DNA of 64,000 bases from Haloimpatiens sp042688525 (GTDB lineage: Bacteria; Bacillota; Clostridia; Clostridiales; Clostridiaceae), in assembly GCF_042688525.2 (NCBI RefSeq), contig NZ_JBHWAB010000001.1, positions 2,232,001-2,296,000 on the forward strand, in the 5' to 3' direction. Of this stretch, positions 18,031-25,829 are shown in pieces. The notes under the pieces are model-generated. The model was given only the letters and a program-made list of their open reading frames with translations, did not search any database and was not told where the DNA came from. Positions within the stretch are counted from its first letter, which is position 1. Each line of letters opens with the position of its first letter. The translations under genes and the position numbers were made by a program.

Positions 18031-18411
18031 TTAGTAAGTTACATCATCCACTTGTTTTTTTCCTTCTATCTTTATCATAAGCCTATGAGGAAGGCAAGCA
18101 GCATTATCCCCTGGTTTACTTAGCCAACCAGATTTTACACATATTTTATCTGGACAATTAGCATCACTAAATCTAATTCTTCCCTTCTCTACTAATACCA
18201 CATTATAAAAATCTTCTTTATAAGGAATTTTAATTTTTTCAGACTTATTAATTTTATCCAAGCATATAGTCTTTATTACCTTACCATCTTGTTTAATTAC
18301 AGCAATAGCTTCTGCATTCTTATAAGAAGATCTATATATGTAAATTCCTACTGAACTGATAATTAATGTTATACCTATAATCAATAAAATAATTTTATCT
18401 CCCTTTTTCAT
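18031..18411 (-). CDS. NusG domain II-containing membrane-anchored protein
   Basis: 126 residues: one N-terminal membrane helix (~8-26), then a NusG domain II fold with the conserved ANCPDKICVKSGWLSKPGD and CLPHRLMI segments, and Cys residues in those motifs. The function is unknown. These proteins recur next to ApbE and Gx proteins and may be part of the flavin or Rnf maturation context. The start at 18411 is set by AGGAG; an ATG nine codons earlier lies inside apbE. It overlaps the 3' end of apbE by 17 bases. Confidence 0.85.
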   Translation of the reverse strand: MKKGDKIILLIIGITLIISSVGIYIYRSSYKNAEAIAVIKQDGKVIKTICLDKINKSEKIKIPYKEDFYNVVLVEKGRIRFSDANCPDKICVKSGWLSKPGDNAACLPHRLMIKIEGKKQVDDVTY

Positions 18412-19420
18412 AAGTAAACTCCTTATCTGTAAGTTCAAAATTAGTTTTTAATCCTGAAGTAACATAAACTTTTTTATCTTTAGTTATAAAAATTCCCTCT
18501 ATTCCATTTAAAGATTCTATAAGATTTATGGCTTTGTCTAATCCCAATACATATGCAGACGTAGAAAGTGCGTCTCCATCAATAGAATTATCAGAAACTA
18601 TTGTTGCACTAATAAGTCCTTTCTCTGCTGGATATCCTGTTTTAATATCAAAAATATGATGATATCTCTTATTATTTTTTATAAAATATCTTTCATAATT
18701 TCCTGAAGTAACAATAGATTTATCACTTACTGTTAAAATTCCCATGTATTGTCCCTTATCTTTTATAGGATTTTGAATACCTATTTTCCATGGCGATCCA
18801 TCTGTTTTATTCCCTATAACATCTACATTTCCACCTAAGTTGATAAAAGCACTTGTTATGCCTCTATCTTTTATTATTTTTTTCAATTTATCTGCTGCAT
18901 AACCTTTGGCTATACCCCCTAAATCTATCTCCATTCCTTTCTTCTTTAAATATACTTCACCATTTTCTTTTACTTCAATGTCTTTATAATTTATAAGTTG
19001 TTTAGCTTTATCTATTTCCTCTTTAGAAGGTACTCTTGCTTTATCTGTACCTATACCCCAAAGTTTAACTAAAGGTTCCACACTAATATCAAAATTACCC
19101 TGAGAAAGTTTACTATATTTTAAAGCTTTATTTATTACATAGTATGTTTCTTTACTAACTTTTTCACTTTTCTTGCCTGCTGATTTGTTTAATTTACTTA
19201 CCTCACTATTGGGTTTATTAACCGACATTTTCTCTTCTATTTGGCTTAATTTATTAATAGATGCCTGTACAGCTTCTTCTGCATTTTTACCATAGACTTT
19301 TAACTTAACTATAGTACCTAATACATATGTTTCTCTAGATGCTTCTTTTTGTCCACATCCTATAAAACTCATACTACAAATTATTAATAACATTAAAATC
19401 ATTTTTTGTTTAATCTTCAT
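18395..19420 (-). CDS. apbE: FAD:protein FMN transferase (lipoprotein)
   Basis: ApbE attaches FMN from FAD to a Thr in target proteins such as RnfG and RnfD. 341 residues. A lipoprotein signal (hydrophobic run, then SMSFIGCGQ with the lipobox Cys near residue 23) places it on the outer face of the membrane. Family motifs seen are GLGGIAKGYAADK-like (LGGIAKGYAADKL), NLGGNV and DALSTSAYVLG. The start at 19420 follows GAGGTGGT. It heads an apbE-nusG-II-Gx transcript on the strand opposite to rnf. Confidence 0.94.
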   Translation of the reverse strand: MKIKQKMILMLLIICSMSFIGCGQKEASRETYVLGTIVKLKVYGKNAEEAVQASINKLSQIEEKMSVNKPNSEVSKLNKSAGKKSEKVSKETYYVINKALKYSKLSQGNFDISVEPLVKLWGIGTDKARVPSKEEIDKAKQLINYKDIEVKENGEVYLKKKGMEIDLGGIAKGYAADKLKKIIKDRGITSAFINLGGNVDVIGNKTDGSPWKIGIQNPIKDKGQYMGILTVSDKSIVTSGNYERYFIKNNKRYHHIFDIKTGYPAEKGLISATIVSDNSIDGDALSTSAYVLGLDKAINLIESLNGIEGIFITKDKKVYVTSGLKTNFELTDKEFTYEKGR

Positions 19421-19593
19421 AGTTACTACCACCTCTAACAACGTTGTCTAAATTTGTCTTAATATAGCTCTTTATATATTAGCATATTTTACATATTACT
19501 TCAAAAACTATATTTATTATGATTTTATTAAAAAGAACATTTGTACAAATTTTTATATATTTCATAATCGCTTAAAAATTTATATAAAACATA

Positions 19594-19620
19594 TAAATTT
19601 TTTTCATAATAATACGATAA
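19594..19620 (+). promoter_or_regulatory. Candidate sigma-D (sigma-28) promoter of the chemotaxis receptor
   Basis: TAAA (19594-19597) and TACGATAA (19613-19620) are 15 bases apart, against the consensus TAAA-N15-GCCGATAA (6 of 8 match in the -10). It lies 50 bases before the receptor start, as expected for a flagellar-regulon gene. Confidence 0.6.
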
Positions 19621-19669
19621 TAATATTGTTTTGTCATATTTTGTTGAAAAATCAGCATGGAGGTGTAAT

Positions 19670-21673
19670 ATGAAACTTAAAAGCAAATTTTTAACATTAT
19701 TTATTTTATTTGCTATACTACCACTAATTATTGCCGGTACAGTAATTACCTATAATGTAAACATTCTTAATACAAATGATGCACAAAAACGTTTAACTAA
19801 TCAAAATAACATAGTTAAAAATTCTGTATCAGGAACAATTGATTTAATGAAAGATATTAGTCAAACATTGGCTGATAATATGATGATTGAAGAATATTTA
19901 ATTAGTGTTGAGAAAAAAAACGAACTTAAGGAATTAAAAGATGAAGTACAGCAGATGTTAAAAAAATCTTTAGAAACTTATAAATTCAAAGAAAATGTAG
20001 CTCTAATAAACACATCTGGAAAATGTTTTATGGATTCAACAGGAGATTTATTAAATAAAGATTTATCTAATATGGAATATTTTATAAAAGTTAAGCAAGA
20101 TAAAAAACAATATATAAGTAAAGTTAAAAGTAGTATTGTTACAGGAAAACCTATATTTGTTATAACAACTCCTATTTTAGATGAAAATAGCCAATTTATT
20201 GGAGCTGTAGTAGAACCAATAGATCTTTATTCAATATCTCAAAAATACATAAAGAATATCAAGATAGGACAAACTGGATACACATTTATAGTAGATAATA
20301 ACGGAACAACTATTGCTCATCCTAAAGACGAAGAATTATTAAAGAAAAATTTATTAAAAATTGATATAGGAAAAGAAATATTAAATTCCAAAAATGGTAT
20401 AGATGTATATGAGTATAATGGTGTAAAAAAATTAACTAGTTATTCTTTAGATAAAAATACTAATTGGATTTATATTTCCACTATCCCTTTATCTGAATTT
20501 ACCAAAGTAAGTTCTAGTATACTTAAAATAATCATTACTATTATTATCTTAGCTGCCTTAATATGTGGATTTATAGCTTTATTTATAGCTAAAAGCGTTT
20601 CGAATCCTATAGTTAAAGTTTCACAAGCAATGAACAAAATTGCTCATGGAGATTTTACAATTTCAGTGCAATCTAAAGGAAAAAATGAAATTGCTCATAT
20701 GTCAAATAAAATAAATGAAACTATGGAAAGCTTGAGAGAATCTATATCTGTTGTAAAAGGTACTTCTGAAAATGTAAAAGACACTGCAGACACATTATCT
20801 TCTACATCACAAGAAATGACTACTGCTGCCAATGAAGTTGCATCAGCAGTACAAGAAGTTGCTCAAGGAGCTACAACTCAAGCAAATGAACTTATGGATG
20901 TAGTAACTCTTATTAATGAACTTGCAGAAGAACTATCTAAAGTTCAATATAACTTGACTAATGTAAATTCAAAAACAGATGATACACAACTTAAAGCACA
21001 AGAAGGAAAAGAACAGATACATGTTTTAGTAAGTTCTATTAGTAATATAAAAAATACTTTTGAATCTGTTATTAACAAAGTTTTAAGTTTATCCAATACA
21101 GTTTCAAAAATAGGAAATATCACAGATGTGATAAATGATATTTCAGAACAAACTAACCTTCTTGCATTAAATGCTTCTATAGAAGCTGCAAGAGCTGGAG
21201 AACACGGAAAGGGATTTGCAGTAGTAGCTGATGAAGTAGGTAAATTAGCAGACGAATCAAAGTACTCTTCAGAACAAATTTTGAAATTAATTAAATCCAT
21301 AAGCAAAGAAACTAAAGACGTTATGATTACTACTGCACAAGTAAAAGAACTTTTAAATGATCAAGAAAATACAGCTAATAGTACAATATCCTCATTTGTA
21401 ACTATAATATCTTCTATAGAAGAAGTAAGTCCACTTATAGATGAAACAAATATTTCTTTAAATTCTACTGTAAATTCTAAAAATATAATATCAAATAAAG
21501 TACAAAATGTATCTGCAGTTTCACAGGAAGTTTCTGCTTCAGCTGAAGAAATATCAGCCTCTTCAGAAGAAATGCTAGCATCTTGTGAAGAAGTTACTAG
21601 ACTTGCCGATAATGTAGATACTGCATCAGCAGATCTATCAGAAAAAATGTCAATATTTAAAATAGAATCTTAA
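19670..21673 (+). CDS. Methyl-accepting chemotaxis protein
   Basis: Membrane chemoreceptor of 667 residues. It has an N-terminal helix (~10-30), an extracellular dCache-type sensor (~35-280) and a second helix (~285-310). A HAMP domain follows (KSVSNPIVKVSQAMNKIAHGDF), then the cytoplasmic signalling domain with the hairpin tip EQTNLLALNASIEAARAGEHGKGFAVVADEV. The ligand is unknown. I moved the start to the ATG at 19670, which has GGAGGTG upstream. Transcription probably depends on sigma-D. Confidence 0.95.
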   Translation: MKLKSKFLTLFILFAILPLIIAGTVITYNVNILNTNDAQKRLTNQNNIVKNSVSGTIDLMKDISQTLADNMMIEEYLISVEKKNELKELKDEVQQMLKKSLETYKFKENVALINTSGKCFMDSTGDLLNKDLSNMEYFIKVKQDKKQYISKVKSSIVTGKPIFVITTPILDENSQFIGAVVEPIDLYSISQKYIKNIKIGQTGYTFIVDNNGTTIAHPKDEELLKKNLLKIDIGKEILNSKNGIDVYEYNGVKKLTSYSLDKNTNWIYISTIPLSEFTKVSSSILKIIITIIILAALICGFIALFIAKSVSNPIVKVSQAMNKIAHGDFTISVQSKGKNEIAHMSNKINETMESLRESISVVKGTSENVKDTADTLSSTSQEMTTAANEVASAVQEVAQGATTQANELMDVVTLINELAEELSKVQYNLTNVNSKTDDTQLKAQEGKEQIHVLVSSISNIKNTFESVINKVLSLSNTVSKIGNITDVINDISEQTNLLALNASIEAARAGEHGKGFAVVADEVGKLADESKYSSEQILKLIKSISKETKDVMITTAQVKELLNDQENTANSTISSFVTIISSIEEVSPLIDETNISLNSTVNSKNIISNKVQNVSAVSQEVSASAEEISASSEEMLASCEEVTRLADNVDTASADLSEKMSIFKIES

Positions 21674-21686
21674 TGAATTAAATTAA

Positions 21687-21729
21687 ACCCTTCAGATGGA
21701 GTACAAACTTCACCTGAAGGGTATTTTTA
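21687..21729 (+). terminator. Terminator of the chemotaxis receptor gene
   Basis: The stem ACCCTTCAG / CTGAAGGGT with an AT-rich loop is followed by ATTTTTA, 14 bases after the stop. Confidence 0.85.
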
Positions 21730-21796
21730 CTTTATCCCATGTCTACCCCCACTAAAACTTCCTGAGTTAAGTGGTGCTGCAACGTTAAAATCTTTT

Positions 21797-22561
21797 TTAT
21801 TCTGTTAATCTCTTACTACCACCATTACCTTTATTATCATTCCAATAAATATCAACAAATCCTTTACCTATTGCTATATAATTACCTCTATCTTTGTGTA
21901 TAATTAATCTGCCGTCCGATACCTGCTCTATATAACCTGTTGTTCCTGGTACTTTAAATATATTTTCCCCTTCTGGAATAGTTTTGTCATCATATCTACT
22001 TACCATTTCACTTTCCCCCTCAGAATCATTTTCTTGCTCCTCTGTGACAGTCTTTCCAGTTAAACCTTTTACTATTGCATTTGCCAAGTTATTCGCATTA
22101 TATTTATTCATATCTTCTTTGTTATCTATAAAAGCACATTCTATAAGCATAGAAGTCATTTTAGTATTTTTAATTACATAAAAACTACTTCCATCTTTTA
22201 TACCCCTATTTGTATATCCTAAAGCAAATATATTATTTAATACATCTTGTGCTTCTTTAAATTTTTTTCCATTATAAGTCCAAATTTCTGTACCATGTGC
22301 TTGGCCATTAAATTTGTTAAAATGTATACTTATAAACAAATCTACATTATTGTTATTAGCCTTATTAACTCTATAAGATAATGAACTTCCTACAGAACTA
22401 GCACTATTACAGGTACAATCTATAACTGAATAACCTAAAGTTTTTAATTTTGATATTACTCTTTGTCCCACTTCTCTTGTCAAATTACTTTCAGCTTTTA
22501 TACCAACTGCACCATAATCAGGTCCACTAATAGTATGTCCACAATCTATTCCTATCTTCAT
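21797..22561 (-). CDS. N-acetylmuramoyl-L-alanine amidase (Amidase_3)
   Basis: Zinc-dependent peptidoglycan amidase, 254 residues. The Amidase_3 domain spans residues 1-170 and has the zinc ligands in GIDCGHT, an LFISIHFN motif and a late Glu in MLIECAFIDN. A linker rich in Glu and Ser follows, then a ~60-residue C-terminal domain (IPEGENIFKVPGTTGYIEQ) resembling the cell-wall-binding tails of clostridial amidases. No signal peptide is seen, so export may depend on lysis or an unusual route. The ATG at 22561 follows AGGAGGA. Confidence 0.88.
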   Translation of the reverse strand: MKIGIDCGHTISGPDYGAVGIKAESNLTREVGQRVISKLKTLGYSVIDCTCNSASSVGSSLSYRVNKANNNNVDLFISIHFNKFNGQAHGTEIWTYNGKKFKEAQDVLNNIFALGYTNRGIKDGSSFYVIKNTKMTSMLIECAFIDNKEDMNKYNANNLANAIVKGLTGKTVTEEQENDSEGESEMVSRYDDKTIPEGENIFKVPGTTGYIEQVSDGRLIIHKDRGNYIAIGKGFVDIYWNDNKGNGGSKRLTE

Positions 22562-22695
22562 AATATTTCCTCCTAGAAATAATTTATCCAAATTCTTTTC
22601 ATTACACTTATTTATTTCCCTATTTTATATTATGAATTTTTTAATATTGTGTTCTTATTAAGGAAATTATAAATTTTTTTCAAATAATTTAGTAG

Positions 22696-22725
22696 AGCAG
22701 CTATTTTTCACCTGTAAAAGTTGAG
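22696..22725. repeat. Remnant end of the dispersed palindromic element
   Basis: Thirty bases equal to the outer right end (GCAGCTATTTTTCACC, then TGTAAAAGTTGAG), with no partner nearby. It is a solo terminal repeat. Confidence 0.55.
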
Positions 22726-22754
22726 TTATTAATTTTCTTTTAGTTTTCTGCATA

Positions 22755-22803
22755 AAAAACTAACCTTCAAATAGAGTATAACTCTACTTGAAGGTTAGTT
22801 TAA
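22755..22803 (-). terminator. Strong hairpin terminator in a gene-poor stretch
   Basis: AACTAACCTTCAA pairs with its complement, with a second inner pairing AGAGT/ACTCT. The minus strand then has TTTTTT. The nearest upstream minus-strand gene stops 850 bases away at 23655, beyond two palindromic elements. The stem shares 12-13 bases with the hairpin at 35116-35163. Confidence 0.75.
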
Positions 22804-23017
22804 CTTGCTTTAACAAGTAATTGTCTTTAAATATATATTATAATAATTAATTTTACAAACAATATTATGTAGTATATTTTTAGAATTATTTCTTGGGAAA
22901 TATTTACAATAATTTTTTAATAAATTAACTTCACTTCACAGGCTTTATATATTGCCCATAAATAAAAAAGTATAAGAACAGGAATCTTTAAATAACAATT
23001 AAGAATTAATTATTCAT

Positions 23018-23295
23018 TCAACTTTCGCGGTAAAAAAATACTACTTAGCGAAGGGAAATGATATATTGCGTAAGAAACATTTAAAATTAATTAAGAATTA
23101 ATAATTAAAAATGAATAATGAATGTTGATTTTTGCTTTAGCAAAAATCTTTAATTATATTAGTTATTTTGCCCTAAGGCAAAATTTCCTTAATTATTAAT
23201 TATTCATTATTAAATATTAATTATCTTTAAAGTGAAAGGTTTCTAAGCAAGATATCATTTCCCGCAGCGGCTATTTTTCACATGCAAAAGTTGAG
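23018..23295. repeat. Dispersed palindromic element, copy C (type a core)
   Basis: About 278 bases. It begins TCAACTTTCGCGGTAAAAA and ends CATGCAAAAGTTGAG. The AT-rich core includes TTTGCTTTAGCAAAAAT and GCCCTAAGGCAAAATT palindromes. The core is nearly the same as copy A. It is followed after 14 bases by copy D. Confidence 0.85.
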
Positions 23296-23309
23296 TTATT
23301 CATTATTAA

Positions 23310-23566
23310 CTCAACTTTCGCAGGACAAAAATACTACCTAGCGAAGGTAAATGATATATTGCGTAAGAAACATTTGAACAAAGTTTACAAGTTCTTAGTT
23401 TTACGAATTTGAAAAAAGTCATTTTTTAATTACTGATTCCTATGGAATATTAATTAAAAAATCTTTTTTCAATATGAGTAAAGCTTAGAACTTGTTACTG
23501 AAGTGAAAGGTTTCTGAGCAAGATATCATTTACCGCAGCGGTTGTTTTTCACCTGCGAAAGTTGAG
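23310..23566. repeat. Dispersed palindromic element, copy D (type b core)
   Basis: About 257 bases, CTCAACTTTCGCAGG to CCTGCGAAAGTTGAG, with the type b core in the reverse orientation to copies B, F and G. The outermost 15 bases are perfect inverted repeats. Copies C and D are in tandem and fill the middle of the gap between the amidase and the DUF4064 gene. That gap otherwise holds only the hairpin at 22755 and a solo end. Confidence 0.85.
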
Positions 23567-23654
23567 TTATTAACTATTAATTATCTTAAAAAAATTGCTG
23601 TTCTTATACTAATTTTTATTTACTATATCCATACATTTATGGTAAAAAATCTAT

Positions 23655-24014
23655 TTACGCTGAAATTGAATTATCTTTGTCTTTTGATTTTTTAAATAAT
23701 CCCATTAATCCACCTATTATTAACAATATTCCTGGCAATATATAAAGAGCAGAAACACAAATCACTCCTCCTACTGCCGCTATAGTCATGAAACCTCCTC
23801 CCAATTTTGCCTTACTACGTACTATAATAGCTCCTACTATTCCTAAAATAGAAAGTACAATTGCTACTATACCTAAGCTTCCAACAGCATTAGCTCCTTC
23901 TGCTCCAAAAGCATCTCCAAGTCCACCTATTCCCATTGCTGCAATACCACATATAATACCTAAAATACCTCCAATAAGTCCTAATACAAATTCTGCAGTT
24001 CTTTTATTATTCAT
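23655..24014 (-). CDS. DUF4064-type small membrane protein
   Basis: 119 residues with four hydrophobic segments, rich in Gly, Ala and Ile. The N-terminal helix has the motif RTAEFVLGLIGGILGIICG, and the C-terminus is short and charged (KKSKDKDNS). This is typical of DUF4064 membrane proteins, whose function is unknown. The start is ATG with AGGAGGGG upstream. It stands alone. Confidence 0.75.
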   Translation of the reverse strand: MNNKRTAEFVLGLIGGILGIICGIAAMGIGGLGDAFGAEGANAVGSLGIVAIVLSILGIVGAIIVRSKAKLGGGFMTIAAVGGVICVSALYILPGILLIIGGLMGLFKKSKDKDNSISA

Positions 24015-24117
24015 AAAGTCCCCTCCTAAATTATCTTCTATATAAATTATACATAATTGTAAAATATTTGTAAAGATATATACTTAATTTTTATTTGAGT
24101 TATATGTTTAAAATATC

Positions 24118-24144
24118 ACACACTATCTTTTTCATCATATTATA
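24118..24144 (+). promoter_or_regulatory. Candidate sigma-K promoter (P1) of the DNRLRE protein gene
   Basis: AC at 24118-24119, a 16-base spacer and CATATTATA at 24136-24144 fit the sigma-K pattern AC-N16/17-CATANNNTA. It lies 75 bases before the start codon. The same boxes and spacing recur before the repeat protein gene (30917-30943). Confidence 0.55.
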
Positions 24145-24219
24145 TTATATGAGAATCTTTTCAACTATTTTGTTTTTACTATGAAAATTTGATTCTCAAA
24201 ATAACAAGGAGTGAAAATT

Positions 24220-25080
24220 ATGCCTAATATTATATTACCAGTATCAGAAGATACTAGTATTTCCCAAATGTTTCCTGATGATAATTTTGGTGGAGACAGT
24301 AGTCTCTGTTGTGGTAGATTTTCAAGTTTAACAAGTATTTATCGAATTTTGCTAAAGTTCGATCTTTCTTCTATTCCTAGTACAACTGCTATTGAAAGTG
24401 CAGTTTTAAAATTATATATAAATCAAAATAGTGTTCCCGGTATACCAAAACCAACAAAAGTGTATAATCTTTTAAGCAGCTTTAGTGAATATGATGTAAC
24501 TTATTCAACACAACCTACTTTTGATCCTACTGAAGTAGCTTCATCCAATATTACTTCTGAGATGAACACTTATATAGAATGGGATATAACATCTTTAGTA
24601 AGAAATTGGCACCTTGGAATTACTACAAATTATGGATTATTAATACGTGGTTTAGAATCTGAATATTCTTTAACTGGTTTCGTAAGCAGAGAACATCCAG
24701 ATACTGACATTCATCCTATACTTGAAATTAGTTGTCACAGCGATACAGATCTTATTGAATATCCGCCTGAAGATGTTACAAGCACAGGTAATCTAGCTTA
24801 TTCAAGTTCTATTCTTCTAGGTGGCGGAATTGCAACTTTTTGTATGAAGAATTTAGGTCCAAAACCAGTATATATATTTCTACAACTAAGTGCTGATAAT
24901 ATTAATTGGATTGATGACCACCCAACATTTATTGGGTCATACCAACTAGATCAAGGGAATACTTTAACTATAAAAACAAGTGGATATATGCCTTATGCTC
25001 GTCTAGTATGTCTAGCTTATGATTGTTCAAATCCTAGTGATCAAGCTACCTTAAGAGTATACAAAACTGTTAAATATTAA
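24220..25080 (+). CDS. DNRLRE and DUF6385 domain protein (putative spore-surface protein)
   Basis: 286 residues. The first ~165 match the DNRLRE domain (PVSEDTSISQMFPDDNFG, then LLKFDLSSIP, and WDITSLVRNW), a beta-sandwich found in surface proteins. The last ~115 resemble DUF6385 (FCMKNLGPKPVYIFLQLSADN, then WIDD), as in the two neighbours at 25185 and 29531. No signal peptide, anchor or catalytic residue is seen, which fits assembly in the mother cell rather than secretion. The start is ATG with AAGGAG upstream. It runs opposite to the rest of the locus and has its own promoter and terminator. The spore-surface role is inferred. Confidence 0.75.
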   Translation: MPNIILPVSEDTSISQMFPDDNFGGDSSLCCGRFSSLTSIYRILLKFDLSSIPSTTAIESAVLKLYINQNSVPGIPKPTKVYNLLSSFSEYDVTYSTQPTFDPTEVASSNITSEMNTYIEWDITSLVRNWHLGITTNYGLLIRGLESEYSLTGFVSREHPDTDIHPILEISCHSDTDLIEYPPEDVTSTGNLAYSSSILLGGGIATFCMKNLGPKPVYIFLQLSADNINWIDDHPTFIGSYQLDQGNTLTIKTSGYMPYARLVCLAYDCSNPSDQATLRVYKTVKY

Positions 25081-25100
25081 CAATCTCCCATTTATATATA

Positions 25101-25152
25101 AAGGGACTGAATGGAAAATAATTTTAAATATTTTCACATTCATTCCCTTTTC
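25101..25152 (+). terminator. Terminator of the DNRLRE gene
   Basis: GGGACTGAATG...GAAAATA pairs with TATTTTC...CATTCCC, followed by TTTTCTTT. It lies about 20 bases after the stop and may serve both strands. Confidence 0.85.
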
Positions 25153-25184
25153 TTTATCATATTTCTTTTTTACAAAAGTACAAC

Positions 25185-25622
25185 TTATATTTGTCCTTGC
25201 ATAACTATATCCAAATTCGTGGAATTAACTCCACTAGATTTATAGGCTATACGAGTATATCTTGCAAAAATCATTGGTACTAAAGCTTTCATCTCTCCAG
25301 CTCTAACAGTAATTTCTAAGCTATCATCTATATAATTTGAATCATCTGGACTTATTTGCAATTTAACTACAGCATCATAGCTTCCTTCATTTTTTACAAA
25401 GAATGTAACAGCTGATTGCTGTGAAGTAATAAATTTTGACGTATAGTTAAAAGTAATTGAAGTTGAACCATTATCGGAACTTTCAAGAAAAGCTCTTCCA
25501 GCTAAATTAACATTAGTTGATGGAGTTACTGGAGTATTTTCTTTAATCCATTCAAATATATCTTTATTTACTTCAATTAGTTCCTCATCTTTTGTATAAA
25601 TATAGTTGGGATTTGTAGGCAT
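25185..25622 (-). CDS. DUF6385-type protein, small
   Basis: 145 residues. A short N-terminal segment (residues 1-45) has TKDEELIEVNKDIFEWIKEN. It is followed by a predicted all-beta domain of about 95 residues with TFFVKNEGSYDAVVKLQISPD and YIDD. The same pattern ends the proteins at 24220 and 29531. No signal peptide is seen. The function is unknown; the domain probably mediates assembly or attachment of a surface structure. The start is ATG with AGGAGAG upstream. Confidence 0.7.
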   Translation of the reverse strand: MPTNPNYIYTKDEELIEVNKDIFEWIKENTPVTPSTNVNLAGRAFLESSDNGSTSITFNYTSKFITSQQSAVTFFVKNEGSYDAVVKLQISPDDSNYIDDSLEITVRAGEMKALVPMIFARYTRIAYKSSGVNSTNLDIVMQGQI

Positions 25623-25730
25623 GTTAAATCTCTCCTAATCTATAGAACTATTTTCTTACCCTATTCTTTCCCTACTTATTTCAATACAGAACATAACCAT
25701 TTAGCTTTTTCAAAATTAAAAATAAATTTC

Positions 25731-25771
25731 TAAGAAAATTCTTATATTTAAAAATATAAAGATTCTCTTAT
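25731..25771 (-). terminator. Possible terminator after the GT2-TPR genes
   Basis: An imperfect 19-bp AT-rich stem (TAAGAAAATTCTTATATTT and near complement) lies about 60 bases after the stop at 25830. The tail is weak. Confidence 0.45.
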
Positions 25772-25773
25772 TT

Positions 25774-25801
25774 TAATATATGAAAAATATTGTATAATAG
25801 T
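25774..25801 (-). promoter_or_regulatory. Candidate sigma-K promoter (P3) of the small DUF6385 gene
   Basis: On the minus strand AC (25801-25800), 17 bases, then CATATATTA (25782-25774). It is about 150 bases before the gene start, so the leader would be long and would pass through the hairpin at 25731. It is less certain than P1 and P2. Confidence 0.4.
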
Positions 25802-25829
25802 ACTAAAAAATCAAAATTAAATTTTATTA

